Shown: positions 51,151 through 62,221 of the stretch, piece after piece | How the letters are laid out: every line of letters begins with the position of its first letter | Position numbering within the stretch: the first letter of the stretch is position 1 | Source: Glebionis coronaria | Taxonomy: Eukaryota; Streptophyta; Magnoliopsida; Asterales; Asteraceae | Reading direction: 5' to 3' | Length of the DNA stretch: 64,000 nt | Assembly: GCA_025667525.1 (NCBI GenBank) | Contig: JANFOE010000192.1 | Location: 868,001-932,000 of the forward strand | The notes under the pieces: model-generated | What the model saw: the letters and a program-made list of their open reading frames with translations, nothing else | Database searches by the model: none | Told to the model about the DNA's origin: nothing | Translations under genes and position numbers: made by a program

Positions 51151-52200
51151 GCCCTGAATTGGCTAAACGATAAAAACCTGTACCTTGAATAATTAACACG
51201 TGATTAAAGACATAATACTTTACATGATTTGACTATGGAATTAAAAGGATAATGGAATATAAATTGACTCTTCAAAAATTAAGAGCCCTTTTAAGACTTT
51301 GGATTTTACCAAAAAGAAATGGAAATATGTTTTGACAAATATTTTAACAAAGGACTTTAAGGGATTATTCCCTTGTACACAAACCATTTAACTAAACTTC
51401 TGTTTAGGGGTAAATGTTTGTGTATACCTCAAGATAACTTAAGAAGGACTGAGTAAAACCATTTATACCATAACGTGAAAACTTAAAACGACAATTTTTG
51501 CTTTTCAAACTAAGAAAACTTTGACCAAGGTATAAACAAAGGTTTTTCGAACATTTACGAATCTTATTAAATATTTTCGATAAATCAACAAAAATCTTGT
51601 TAATTAAATTCAAATTTATTTTGAACATTTTATATAATTGGTCAAACTATGAAATCTAAAATTTTTACGTTTACGTTTCATAAAAATTAACTAATAATTA
51701 TTTAATTAATTATAATAATTATCGACGCTTTAGACGACGGATTGAGTAAAACGGATAAAAATGATAGTAAAGACGAAACTGAAACATAGAAGATATGAAG
51801 AAAGAATTTTGAATAAATACGATTGCGATATTTATTTCATCAGGAAGGTAAACGTAATTACTGACGCATAATATAGAAAGAATATCTGAGTGAATTGTGG
51901 ACATGATAATTATATCATCATGAGAAGTGAATATAGATACCGACGCATTATGTATAAAAGATAAAGAACCAGTTAGGACATGTTCTTTAATAATGAAGGT
52001 GCAAAATAAATTGCCGAACAATTTAAAATATAGCCGATAATATAGATAATAAAAGGGGTTCGCGGCTAATGTGAACCATCAGAATTGAGAAGCCGATAGC
52101 GTTAAATATTTTAAAAGACCACTTGTGATTGTCTAAATATGGAGGATTGTGAGATATAGTTAAGTTGGAATTTGTAAGTATAAGTATTATATGTATGTCA
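51151..52200 (+). other. G segment where RNase H should lie; AT-rich, with inverted repeat
   Basis: I cannot recognise RNase H. Around 51376-51430 there is an imperfect inverted repeat (TACACAAACCATTTA against TAAATGTTTGTGTA). It contains TGTTTAGGGGTAAATG (51401-51416), identical to the 16 bases at 53374-53389 just before the 3' LTR. From 51430 to 51720 the sequence is very AT-rich and unlike pol. Confidence 0.5.
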
Positions 52201-52570
52201 TCTTTGACTAAAAGTATCTTTGTCTAAAGAAGCTGTACTAATGGCAATTATGAGGGCAGACATCGCCTCATACATTAGTAAACGTCCAGCTATTGCAAAG
52301 GTCATCATCTGAATTTGATTCGATTTGGGTCATCGTCGACAGAATGACCAAATCTGCTAATATCATTCTCGATAATGATAAATGCAAAAGAATTATGTAA
52401 ACATGGTGTGCCTGTATCGAACATCTTTATCAAGATCCTCGCTTCGCATCGAATTTCTAGAGATTTGCTCAGAAATCATTGAAAACGAACCTTGATGAGA
52501 GTACTATGTACCATCCCAAATCGAAGGGACGAGGTAAAGTAACGATACAAGGTAATATAAGTGCTGTTTT
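52201..52570 (+). pseudogene. G integrase remnant
   Basis: Zinc-binding remnant MRADIASYISKRPAIAKV (both cysteines of the usual KCLTC lost), then the core start SIWVIVDRMTKSANII (first D kept), QDPRFASNF (second D context SDRD lost) and STMYHPKSKGRGKVTIQ (the catalytic E of SERTIQ is now K). Several stops. Recognisable as Tekay-type integrase but inactive at three essential positions. Confidence 0.75.
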
Positions 52571-53375
52571 ATGTTTGAATGACTGACCTTTGGTAATAGA
52601 CCGTATAATCATTTTCCTTTATAGAGATTATCATTGATAATCATCGTATTAGGATCGAGATCAAATCTTGTTAAGATTTAGAAATTAGAGCATCTGTAAG
52701 CTGGAGTTGAGATAAAGACATCCGACATACACCCATTGTGAGTTGGACATGTCTTTTAGATTTAAGGTTTCCTATGATGGCGAACCTATCCTTGCAAAAT
52801 ACCCGACCCGCGAGATCTGAAATGATAGTTGAAATTAGGATTTGATTATTAACTGCCGATAGTGGGCAGGAGGTTATATGAATGTGAAATGTAGATCTTG
52901 AAGTGCCAAATGGGTAGCGAAGTTATGCCACAATTTTTAAACTTGGGAAAATGAATTCATGATCTGACAAATCATGGGATATAAGTCCCCGTTGTATGGG
53001 ACCATTGAAATGATGTAAAAGTTGGGATTGAAAGGCATATAAGCTGGATCTACCCTAGGACTTCAAGAACCGCGTGAATTATGTTTCGTAAATCGCACTT
53101 GATGGAATATCTATCAAGTGAAATTCTGATTATTCTTAGTCGAGCTTAGATCGGCGAAAAGTTGCATTCATCAGAAACCCGTGAACATCATGGATAGAGA
53201 AAGTAAGTCAACATTAAGCCTGATCTTATTCCCGTAGTTATGTTTGATGAAACTCGCGTATTATAATGAATTGCACTTGTGAGAAAAGACCGAATGTGGA
53301 GGAATTACCCACATGGCTTTAACTCTATAAGAAGCGAGTAGTAAGGTAAGATGATCTTTGAGGACAAAGATCCTG
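52571..53375 (+). pseudogene. G integrase C-terminus and pol tail, decayed
   Basis: Traces of the pol tail are visible near 53150-53340 (KPVNIMDRE, KDRMWRNYPHGF), matching the chromovirus tail that follows the chromodomain position. The rest is stop-ridden. It ends at a weak purine run (TTTAGGGGTAAATG) next to the 3' LTR. Confidence 0.5.
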
Positions 53376-53390
53376 TTTAGGGGTAAATGC

Positions 53391-56300
53391 TGTGACAATC
53401 CGTTAGTTTATGGTTGATATTTTATTCTCAATATTATTTGAAAACAATTTACAATATGAACTCACATATTTTTGGGAAGAAATTTGGATTTACGTCTTGA
53501 AGTAGCATCGACTACGTTTAAACCGGAGGATTCAACGTTACGTGCTTACGTTTACGTACACCGTCTTTGGTGACAGTCCGACATTTTAGAAAATAAATTT
53601 GTCCATGAATATTATTTTGGAGCTTTAAATTTGTGTTGGTTCATAAACTCACAAATTTACGAGAAGAGATTAGGACTTACGATTTTATTTTAACGTCCTT
53701 TACGACTAAACCGGAAACCTTAGGATTACGTATTTACGTTTTTGAACTCCGTTTTGATGAGACAATTTTTATTGGATTCGTTTTGTGACGGTGATTCATA
53801 ATTTATAAAAACGTTTTTCGTAAAACGACCCGAGGGCACGCAAATCGAGGAAACTAGAATCGAGGAATACCCATAAATAAATGGGATGAGACAAGTGGGA
53901 CACTTGTCCCACCCCACTCCCAAAACCGGCCTAAGTTGCTAACTTAGCACCATGAGGTGTCAAGTGTAAGCTAACAAGCTTCACACTTGTCCTAAGTAGC
54001 TTACATCTTAAGCCTTACCAACAACAAAACCATCAAACCCTTTTCATTCTACCATTTCACCATGCAAAAACTACTCCTCTCTCTCTTGGACTCCATTTTT
54101 GCCGTCCCAAATACTCCACAAAAACACCATCACTTGATCAAATTAACCATGAAATCTCTTGTTATTTACATACATATTGAAGCCCTTTCAAAACCCTATT
54201 GATTGGTGGTACTTATAACATCCATGGAGGAGTTTTCATGGTGTCATGAGGCTGATTTTCCACAAGGAGTTGATGAAGATTGGAGTTCTTGAAGATGGTC
54301 ATGATTATTCACAAGTTTCTCCAACAAAAATCATGTCCAAATCATAACCTACATCAAGTTGGTGGTATAAAGATTGTCCTCCTCATCTTCTTATTATTTT
54401 GATTATGTAAACATGTATTTTATTTCCTATTGTATATATATTTATGATGATTATATGATGATAAAAATGTTACGTGGGGATTTGTTGTTGATAATCATGA
54501 TTAAAAAGGTGAAAAACCATATGAAACAAGGTTAAAATCTTGATTAATTTGCATGGCTGTATAAAACAGTAAAGAACCAAGTGGTAAACTGATAATATGA
54601 TGAAGTAGAACCCATTTACAGTAAGCTATGGGTCTTGTACACATGTGAGAGTTGGCCATGCAATGGAATCAAAGTAATGAGTGAGATATGATCAAAACAA
54701 GTTTAGGGTATAAATCTGAAGTTACTGTTTTGGACGATTTTTAAAAAATACTTAAAGGATGATTCAACAGTAGCTATAGAATAGTTAAATGTAGCACATA
54801 TCATGTAGTTTATGTGATAAAAATTTGAGCTTCTATCTCCATATAGAACTCAAGATATGGCAGTTTTGGTGAAAGTGAAGTTAAAAATCAGATTTTGGAA
54901 ATTAAAGAATAATACTATTATATAAGCACTCAAATTATAATGTATAAAATGTAAAAGTAAAACCCACTAACTTATAAAACTTATTTATATAAATATGTAA
55001 AAGGGTAAATGGATGAATAACTTATATAAATAGTAGTGAAATAATACTTATAAGTTATAAAACTATAAACTTGATTTTTACGACTTTTTCGGCTATCGCC
55101 GTAAAAATAACGTTTTTATTAAATAAAACTTAGATGGTTGGACCCATCTAATGAAAACTTTATAAAAGTTATATACTGATGTATAGACATGTATAACAAG
55201 TAAAAACCGATAAAAACCCGAACTATAGGACAAACGGACATTAACGAGCTAAGTAAACACATTGGGCTAATAATTGGACTAAATAAGATAAACACCCATA
55301 AAAAGAACTTATTGGGCTTAACCCATTTGGGCCCAACTTGAAAGTGTATGTACTGATAATATAAGTACAAAATGGATTAAAATAAGTTAAATAACTTATA
55401 AGAAGCTTATTGGACTTAAAACACGTAAAGGGGTAAAACTAGTAAACTAGTATAGAAGCTATCGACATATAACACTAAAATGAGTAAACGAGAATATGTA
55501 AACCCACTTGATCATCATATATATATAATCATCATATGTATACATAATTGTTATTTTTATAAAGTCATTGGACAAACGTCTAAGACCGATTATTATTTGT
55601 CTAGGTTTCCGTGATTGAAGCACGTACCGTACGTCCGAATTGCCGATAACCCGCCTTCCCATATCAACGTGAGTTCATAGCCTCGCACTCTTTTAAATGT
55701 TTTATAAATGCTTTATAAACCCGCGAGGGAGATAACATGTTAGTTTTTATAAAATTTTGGACACCATTTGTCCCGATTGTTTGTTTATTGATTTTGGACC
55801 CGAATGATTGAATGACCCGATTGTATGACCCGATAAATGATTAATGGACCCGATAGATGAAATTAAATGGATTATTAAAGTTAGGTTATGTCACTAAAAG
55901 TCCCATTAGCATGAATTGTGAACTACCGGGAGTTGGTAGACGCTTATGCATTTAATAGTACTATTTGGGGACGATCACCCCAGTTCGCGCCTTGACGGTT
56001 GATCCCCGTCGTGCCACATTGATTGGTAAGCGAATTAATGTATGAGAAGATTTCCAATAGCGTGACCTTTGTGACGACACGCTACTTTAGATGGGCAAAA
56101 TTTGTATCGGGTTAGCTACCCGTTGTTGGTTTAGTAAGGTAACAATGTCATGCGGCTTGTAATAATCCAAAATTAACGAAATACTAATAGACGCTCCGAA
56201 TTACGATGTATTGCCAATACAGGGTCATACTATTGATATTATGTTTGTATTTTGGTTTTCATAACCATATTCATATAACGGTATTTATTTGATTTTATAC

Positions 56301-56819
56301 AACGTCATAAGACGTATTGTATGATGTTTTTACGACATTGGCTCGTATACTAATTTTTAAGGCAAACGCCTATATTATGATTTTCGATAAGGATTTGTAT
56401 AAAATGATTTTGGCTATTTTACGGCCTATTACAACGATTTGTACGAATTGATTTTTGGTACTAATTTTATACCAAAGTTATATTGATGGAATTTATTAAA
56501 CTCTATGAATTCACTCGGCGTTATCGCTGACCTTTTCTTTTAACATGTTTTATCTCAGGTACTTGAAGGTAATTCTCGGGAAGACAACAAGAATTCATGG
56601 CCCGCACTTAAACAATATTTTTCCATTCAAATACTTTGTAAAACTTTGTATGAATTAATATGACTTGGGACCGATGTAACTTTGATATTATTGAATGGAA
56701 ATGCTTTATAAATAAACGACGCGATTTTTATGCGTTGTCTATGATGTGAGTAATGTGCTATCCCGTAACACCAACTAGTCTTCCGCTGTACTGAGTTGTA
56801 TAAATTTGGGGGTGTTACA
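53391..56819 (+). repeat. G 3' LTR
   Basis: Near-identical partner of 44532-47967. The visible differences are about ten substitutions and three small indels, including loss of an 8-base piece near 56215 (TTGCCAATAC against TTGCCTGACTAGCAATTC). Confidence 0.93.
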
Positions 56820-56824
56820 GTACC

Positions 56825-56868
56825 TGTGATTTGGACTATCTAGCCCGACAATGGATTATACATCATCC
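56825..56868 (-). repeat. D 5' LTR, remaining 44 bp
   Basis: TGTGATTTGGACTATC...CATCATCC continues the D LTR after G and matches 18861-18904. The last base is C where the other LTR has A. Followed by the GTACC duplicate (56869-56873) and the O protease/gag sequence. Confidence 0.85.
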
Positions 56869-56873
56869 GTACC

Positions 56874-57262
56874 TGTTGACTTGTTGTCCTGATCACGCGA
56901 TGTCGTGTACACCCTTCCCGTAGTAAGAGGTGGCTTGGAGTCGGCATGTCCAGATGTGACCTCTATCGCACCCTTGTGGCAGTCCTTTATGCGATGGCCT
57001 GGCTAGCCACACTTGCAGCAAGCATCGCTGTTACGGCGACACGGTCATGGGTGCCTGCGGTTGCATGTAGTGGAGAGAGGGTGAGTATACCCTCCAACAG
57101 GTGCCCTTGCTGGCTGGGAGCGTGTTTAGAAAAGTATACGTGAGACATGGTTAATGGGTACAAACAGGACAATGCGGAAAATCGTAAGACATAAAACCAG
57201 TGATAGTTGCACGGTTGGGCTGTAAACCTCTGCGGTCATGCTCCCTTCTGTTGCCATGATTC
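56874..57262 (-). pseudogene. O gag C-terminus with broken zinc knuckle
   Basis: Minus strand 57020-56971 reads CCKCG*PGHRIKDCHKG, a CCHC knuckle with a TAG (57003-57005) at its centre. The adjoining text to 56874 joins the protease at 18323 once D is removed. Between 57020 and 57262 frames are broken; the piece at the right end (NHGNRREHDRRG) continues gag after an intron-like gap. Confidence 0.7.
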
Positions 57263-57337
57263 CTAGTAGAAGATGCTGAAGTGTCAGAATTATGAATCAT
57301 AAAGCATGTAACATACCAAATGAGTAAGTTTAGGGAC
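57263..57337 (-). other. 75-bp GT-AG intron-like insertion in O gag
   Basis: Minus strand: GAG/GTCCCTAAAC...CTTCTACTAG/GAATC. A better donor (GTATGTT) lies 21 bases further in. Removal joins NNASNSNSRR to NHGNRREHD in frame. Same AG/G junction as the other insertion. Confidence 0.45.
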
Positions 57338-57487
57338 CTCCTGCTGTTGGAGTTGCTAGCGTTGTTACAATAATTGTCATTTCTGCCACACCTATCCGAA
57401 GCAGAACGGTCTTGGGTCTGACCGTTACCCTTGTGCTGACTAGGCTGCTGTTGAGTAGCCGGTTGAGACCGGTCCCCAGTCTTCTGC

Positions 57488-57572
57488 CTGAAAGATGCAA
57501 TTTATAGAGAAAGATAAATATTTGTATTGTACTGAATGAATCAAAATGATCACCGCTGAGTGACGAATATAC
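57488..57572 (-). other. 85-bp GT-AG intron-like insertion in O gag
   Basis: Minus strand: GAG/GTATATTCG...GCATCTTTCAG/GCAG. AT-rich, with a pyrimidine-rich 3' end. Without it, RQRPGKR runs into QKTGDRSQPATQQQPSQ in one frame, the basic-Gln linker expected before the zinc knuckle. Confidence 0.55.
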
Positions 57573-58258
57573 CTCTTCCCGGGTCTCTGCCTCTCCAAAC
57601 TCATCCCTCTCTTGCAGCATCTCCAACTTGCGTGCTGCATCAGCTACTTGTGCCACCGTGTTGAAGGTAGCACACACCAAGTTATTGGCGACCGATGTAC
57701 GAAGAGCCCAGCGAAAGTGGTACGATTGCTCCTCTGCAGTCCCTGCTGCTGTGCCAAGGAAACCAGCCAAACGAAGAAACCTCTGCATGAACTCATTATT
57801 GTTCTTCCCAGGTCTCTGCCTAATCCCGTGGTACTCCCTCTTCAGCTTATCTTGCTCAGCCTTTGGGAAGAACTGTCCCATAACCAACTCCCTGAACTGA
57901 GCCCAAGTCAATCCAAGCGCGTCTCCTTCAAACTTGTAACATACCAACCTTGCCTTGAATACAGGGTCGTAGCCCATTGCGTCAAAGATCTTCTCAATAT
58001 GAGCGAGCCAGCTCTCAGTCTCATTGGGGCTGTCAGTCTTCTCGAAGGATCGCGGACGCTGCTTGTTGAATCACTTTAGCCATGTGATCAGTGTAGCTGG
58101 AGTAGGAGGAGGAGAAGGAGGATTCTGATGCTGGTGCTGGTGCTGATTGTTGGAAGCTTGCACCTCGGCCCTGATTTCATTCCTTAGTTGAGGAAGCATG
58201 GCATGCATCGCAGCTTGAATTGCTGCATTGAGTTGCTCCTTTCGCGTGTGAGAACCAT

Positions 58259-58542
58259 CTGACAGTATAAAACAAAATGCATGATTAAACTGATTAAAAA
58301 ATATTATATATACATGAAAAAAAGTTTATGCCAATAAATCATGAGAATGATTTTATGCATAAAAACAGTGTATGAATGCATGATGATGAAATAACATGGG
58401 TTTGGGTGAACGCCTTTGGGTCGGTTCAGCTAAACAAAATCACATCAGGAGGATGAACGCCTATGGGTCGGTTCATCAAAACAAAATGATTTGATTAAAA
58501 GAACATGCGACTAAATAGGGTCAGTCCTGTACCAACCATTAC
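58259..58542 (-). other. O leader upstream of gag, with a direct repeat
   Basis: Non-coding. GAACGCCTTTGGGTCGGTTC at 58408 recurs with one change at 58455, and each copy is followed by A-rich text (AAACAAAAT), so the repeat step is 47 bp. It is probably the untranslated leader of O between PBS and gag. H is inserted at its right end (candidate duplicate ATTAC, 58538-58542). Confidence 0.5.
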
Positions 58543-59069
58543 TGATGTAGACTAAAAACAAAGAAACAAAGATAAGTAATTGGATCTGTTTATTCAACAA
58601 GAATGCCAGAAACAATTCTTCTAATAATCGTTGATTCTGAAGAATGCCCGAAAATTAGGGTAAAACACGGCAACACAACGGCCAGTGGTTTAACTTTTAT
58701 TAAACTGATAACAGTCTTGCTAGGGTTACAGCAGATTCATTAAATAATGACTGCAAACAAAGAAAAACCCTAAAAATCCAATGGGCTGGACCGTAGCCCA
58801 ATGACAAAGTCCAACTGAAAGTGAAAAAACATAAAAATGCAAAAAAACTGATAGTAAAAAGGCTTTTCGGGCCTTGTAAAATCCGCAACCAGCTACAAGA
58901 TGGTTACAGAGTCGTCGGTCTCCTTTTTACGCACGTTTTGACAGGTCACGGGCTGAAAAGGGACTTAGGATGCAAAAGTTATGCCCATTTTACTAAACCC
59001 CTCTTCGTCACACGATCTCGGGCCTCTAGAAACAAGTCTGCCCGTTCTTCAATACCTGGGCCTCCATCA
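58543..59069 (-). repeat. H 3' LTR, overlapping the end of pol
   Basis: Bounds inferred: minus strand begins TGATGGAGGCCC (59069) right after the purine run CCAGGGGGGAA (59070-59080), and ends CTACATCA (58543). 527 bp with TG...CA ends. The pol frame continues 30 codons into it (to 58979), as known for CRM elements. AATAAA-type poly(A) signals are present on the minus strand near 58590 and 58695. No second LTR is in the window to confirm the ends. Confidence 0.65.
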
Positions 59070-61702
59070 TTCCCCCCTGGATAAGAAAAATTCACCCTCG
59101 AATTCCCAACTGTATCATCATCTGAAGAATCACCATGGTAAGGCAACAAGTGCTTCACATTAAAAACATCAGAACAACGAATATGACTTGGAAACTTCAA
59201 ACAATAAGCATTTGAGTTCATCTTATCCACAATTTCCACCGGACCAATATTCTTAGAAGACAATTTATTATATTCACTAACTGGAAAACGATCCTTAGTC
59301 AAAACAGCCCACACAAAGTCTCCTACTTCAAAGTCAACATGTCTCCTCTTTTGATCTTCATCCTGCTTGTACTTCGAATTAGCGCGAACCAAGTTGTCAC
59401 GAACAGATTTATGAACATCATGCAACCCCTCAACAAAATCCTGCACTTTCTTCGGAACAGACCTAGAAATCTGAGGAGTCATAAGATCAAAAGGACCACG
59501 TGGCTGAGCAGAATAAACCACCTGGAAAGGACTAAACCCAGTGCTCCGATTAACAGCATGATTATGAGCAAACTCAGCTTGATACAACTTCTGATCCCAT
59601 GCCTTCACATGATCACCCACCAAACACCTTAACAGGTTACCAAGGGACCTGTTAACAACTTCGGTTTGCCCATCAGTTTGAGGATTATAAGCACAACTAA
59701 AATTGAGTTGAGTATTCACCATCTTCCACAAACTACGCCAAAAATGACTCAAAAACCTGGTATCCCGATCAGAAACAATGGAGGAAGGTAAACCATGTAA
59801 ACGATACACATCCCTAAAGAAAAGTTGGGCTACATTAACTGCATCTGTTGTCTTCTTGCAAGGAATAAAATGAACCATCTTAGAAAAACGATCAACAACA
59901 ACAAATATTAAATCATTACCCCTTTGAGTACGAGGTAGCCCCAACACAAAATCCATGCTAATATGAACCCAGGTCTGCAAAGGAACTGGCAAAGGCATAT
60001 AAAGACCTGCATTAGTAGCCATACCCTTTGAAACTTGACAAATGCAACACCTCTTGACGTAACGATCCACTTCCTTCCTCATAGTAGGCCAAAAATAAGA
60101 AGCTTGAACCAACTGTAAAGTGCGATCACGACCAACATGTCCTTCACCATGCAACTCCTTAATAATTTGCAAGCGAAAACTTGAATCAGGGATACAAAGT
60201 TGATTCCCTTTGAATAGGAACCCATAATGCATAACAAAATCTGTTTTCTCTCCGGATTGCAAATCCTGCAGAACAATTGAAAAGTATGTATCCACAGTCA
60301 CCATGTCACGAATGACATCCAGTCCAGGAACATCAACCTGCATGGTTACAAGTAAAATACTTCTCCTGCTTAAGGCATCAGCAGCACGATCGGAAGCACC
60401 CGTTTTGTGTTTCACCACAAAAGTAAATTTCTCAAGAAAAACCAACCAACACCCATGTTTATGTGAAACCTTATCTTGAGTACGAATATGCCTTAAGGAA
60501 TCATGGTCAGTGAACAAAACAAACTCCTTATGAAACAAATAATGGTGCCAATGCTTCACAGCTTGGACCACTGCATAAAACTCCAAGTCATAAGTAGAGT
60601 ACCTCGACTTCGGTCCTGTCAACTTCTCGCTAAAATAGGCAAAAGGCCGCCCACCCTGACTAAGAACTCCACCAATTGCAACCTTAGAAGCATCAGTATG
60701 AAGCTCAAAAACTTTAGAAAAGTCAGGCAATACCAGGATTGGCGCTGTAGTAAGCTTTTCCTTGACAACCTGAAAAGCCATCTCTGCTTCCTCCGTCCAC
60801 ACAAATGACTTACCCTTCATACAGTCTGTCAAAGGGGCCATAATGGAACTGAAATTAGGGATAAACCGCCTATAGAAAGAAGCAAGACCATGGAAACTCC
60901 GAACTTCAGTAATGGTAGTTGGAGTTAGCCACTCCTGAACAGCTGCTACCTTAGATTCATCCACCTGTATGCCATCACCAGAAACAACATACCCTAAAAA
61001 CAAAACTTTAGGGGTCATGAACACACACTTCTTCGTGGCTGCATAAAAATTGTCCTTCCGAAGCAAGGTCAAGACCTGCCTCACATGATTGACATGCTCA
61101 TTATAAGAAGCACTATAAATAAGAATGTCATCAAAATAAACAACCACACTTGCCAATAAAAGGCCTGAGCAGTTGATTCATCACACGCATAAATGTGCTT
61201 GGTGCGTTTGATAAACCAAAAGGCATAACCAACCACTCATACAACCCTTCACGGGTCTTGAAAGCGGTCTTCCACTCGTCACCAGGTCTAAGACGAATCT
61301 GGTAATACCCACTCTTCAAATCCAGCTTCGTGAAAATGGTAGCACCACTAATCTGGTCAAGCAAATCATCAAGGCGAGGAAAGGAAACCTATACCTCACA
61401 GTAATCTTATTGATGGCTCGACTATCAACACACATACGCCATGTACCATCCTTCTTTGGAGTCAATAGGGCAGGAACTGCACACGGGCTCATACTCTCAC
61501 GAACATGACCCTTGGAAACCAGCTCCTCAACCTGCCTACGCAACTCCTCATGTTCTCCCGGGCTCATCCTATAATGTGGCCTGTTAGGCAACTGTGACCC
61601 AGGCTCTAGATCAATATGATGTTGTATGTCACGTAATGGTGGCAAACCATCAGGTAATTCATCAGGGAAAACATCAGAGAATTCATCAAGTAAATGGATC
61701 AT
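58979..61702 (-). pseudogene. H pol: RT, RNase H and integrase
   Basis: [20 protein letters not shown] entry, [20 protein letters not shown], frameshift near 61385, [40 protein letters not shown], frameshift near 61140, catalytic [13 protein letters not shown]. RNase H: FELHTDASKVAIGGVLSQGG (D), YDLEFYAVVQAVKHW (E), LFTDHDSLRHI (D). Integrase: LHGEGHVGRDRTLQL and CCICQ (HHCC), SMDFVLGL (D), VSDRDTRFLSHFW (D), YNPQTDGQTEVVNRSLGN (E), GPVEIVDKMNSNAYCLKFP (GPY/F-like). Tail: NSRVNFSYPGGNDGGPGIEE. All catalytic residues are kept, so only the two frameshifts inactivate it. Confidence 0.9.
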
Positions 61703-62221
61703 GGCTTCAGGAACTTCACCGTCTTCAGAAACCTACTTCCCTATTAATACAAAAACATCACCTCCCACCTCCAGCTCGTCTTTGAACTACGAAAGAGTTA
61801 GTAAATTACCAGTGGGTTTATTAACTACTTCCTTAGGTTTATTTGGCATCAAAGTAATCTTTACACCCCCAAACAGGAAACTATAAGTATTAGTTCTCCC
61901 ATGGTAAGTTACATCACGGTGATACTCCCAAGGTCTACCAAACAATAAGTGACAAGCATCCATAGGTATCACATCACACCAAAGATTATCCTTATAAGTT
62001 GTTCCTACAGAAAACGGAACTTGGACACGCTTGGAAACTGTTATCTCCCCACCCTTTTTAAGCCACTGTAACTTATAAGGTTTGGGACGATCTTCAGTTT
62101 TCAACCCTAATTTCTGGACTGCTCCTTCAGCTATCAAATTATCACAACTACCTGAATCACATATTGATGTAGTGTTTTTGTACCCTTTAGGAAAAGGATG
62201 ACAAATAGTGGTAGTATTAAG
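61703..62221 (-). pseudogene. H protease, cut by LTR I
   Basis: ICDSGSCDNLIAEGAVQKLG carries the DSGSC active site (about 62145). It is followed by YKLQWLKKGGEITVSKRVQV, NLWCDVIPMDACHLLFGRPW and the TLMPNKPKE tail, with a stop at 61787-61789 in a poorly conserved linker before RT. The apparent N-terminus of the open frame (62222-62272) belongs to I, not to H. Confidence 0.8.

Larger units (their letters stand above)
44532..56819 (+). mobile_element. G: young gypsy element with a ruined pol, 12.3 kb
   Basis: Nearly identical LTRs (44532-47967, 3436 bp; 53391-56819, 3429 bp) with about a dozen differences seen by eye. The target duplicate GTACC is perfect (44527-44531, 56820-56824). The PBS at 47971 and the domain order are on the plus strand. 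The 5.4-kb interior has no frame over 100 codons, although RT and integrase blocks can still be traced. It sits in the 5' LTR of D. Lineage: Tekay-like by RT and integrase wording and LTR ends. The contrast between young LTRs and old coding decay suggests mobilisation in trans. Confidence 0.9.
18329..56868 (-). mobile_element. D: Tat-lineage Ty3/gypsy element carrying three further insertions
   Basis: LTRs at 18329-18904 and 44000-44531 plus 56825-56868 are both 576 bp once G and one GTACC copy are removed. The target duplicate is GTACC at 56869-56873 and GTACA at 18324-18328, so one copy has changed. The element reads minus: PBS at 43977-43996, gag 38.98-39.54 and 43.5-43.96 kb, protease, RT, two RNase H domains, integrase, then an antisense gene (19326-34187), purine tract and 3' LTR. 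Without E, F and G it is about 10.2 kb. The LTRs differ at roughly one site in ten, so it is an old copy. The archaeal-type RNase H and antisense gene place it in the Tat lineage. Confidence 0.88.
57263..58258 (-). pseudogene. O gag core with two intron-like insertions
   Basis: Begins near 58258 (KEQLNAAIQAAMHAMLPQL, EIRAEVQASNN), then a His/Gln and Pro run. The gag domain follows: ETESWLAHIEKIFDAMGYDP, ARLVCYKFEGDALG, FRELVMGQFFPKAEQDKLKR, NNEFMQRFLRLAGFLGTAAG. TGA at about 58068-58070 (WLK*FNK) and a one-base shift near 57590 break it. Insertions at 57488-57572 and 57263-57337 have GT...AG ends (separate entry). The start is uncertain: no ATG is in the gag frame near 58258, and a CTGTCAG acceptor-like site precedes it. 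Gag would form the particle. Confidence 0.8.
58543..62221 (-). mobile_element. H: CRM-clade chromovirus, 3' part
   Basis: Minus-strand pol with 3' LTR at the left (58543-59069). The integrase and C-terminal wording (GLYMPLPVPLQTW, FVLGLPRTQRGNDL, SNAYCLKFPSHIR) is that of the CRM chromovirus clade. The 5' part (gag and 5' LTR) is missing here, because LTR I is inserted in the protease at 62222. Two frameshifts and a few stops: a fairly young but dead copy. Confidence 0.82.

Noticed and set aside
45000..56800. Large direct duplication 44532-47967 / 53391-56819 as a segmental duplication
   Set aside because: TG...CA ends, PBS, target duplicates and traces of pol in order show it is an LTR pair.
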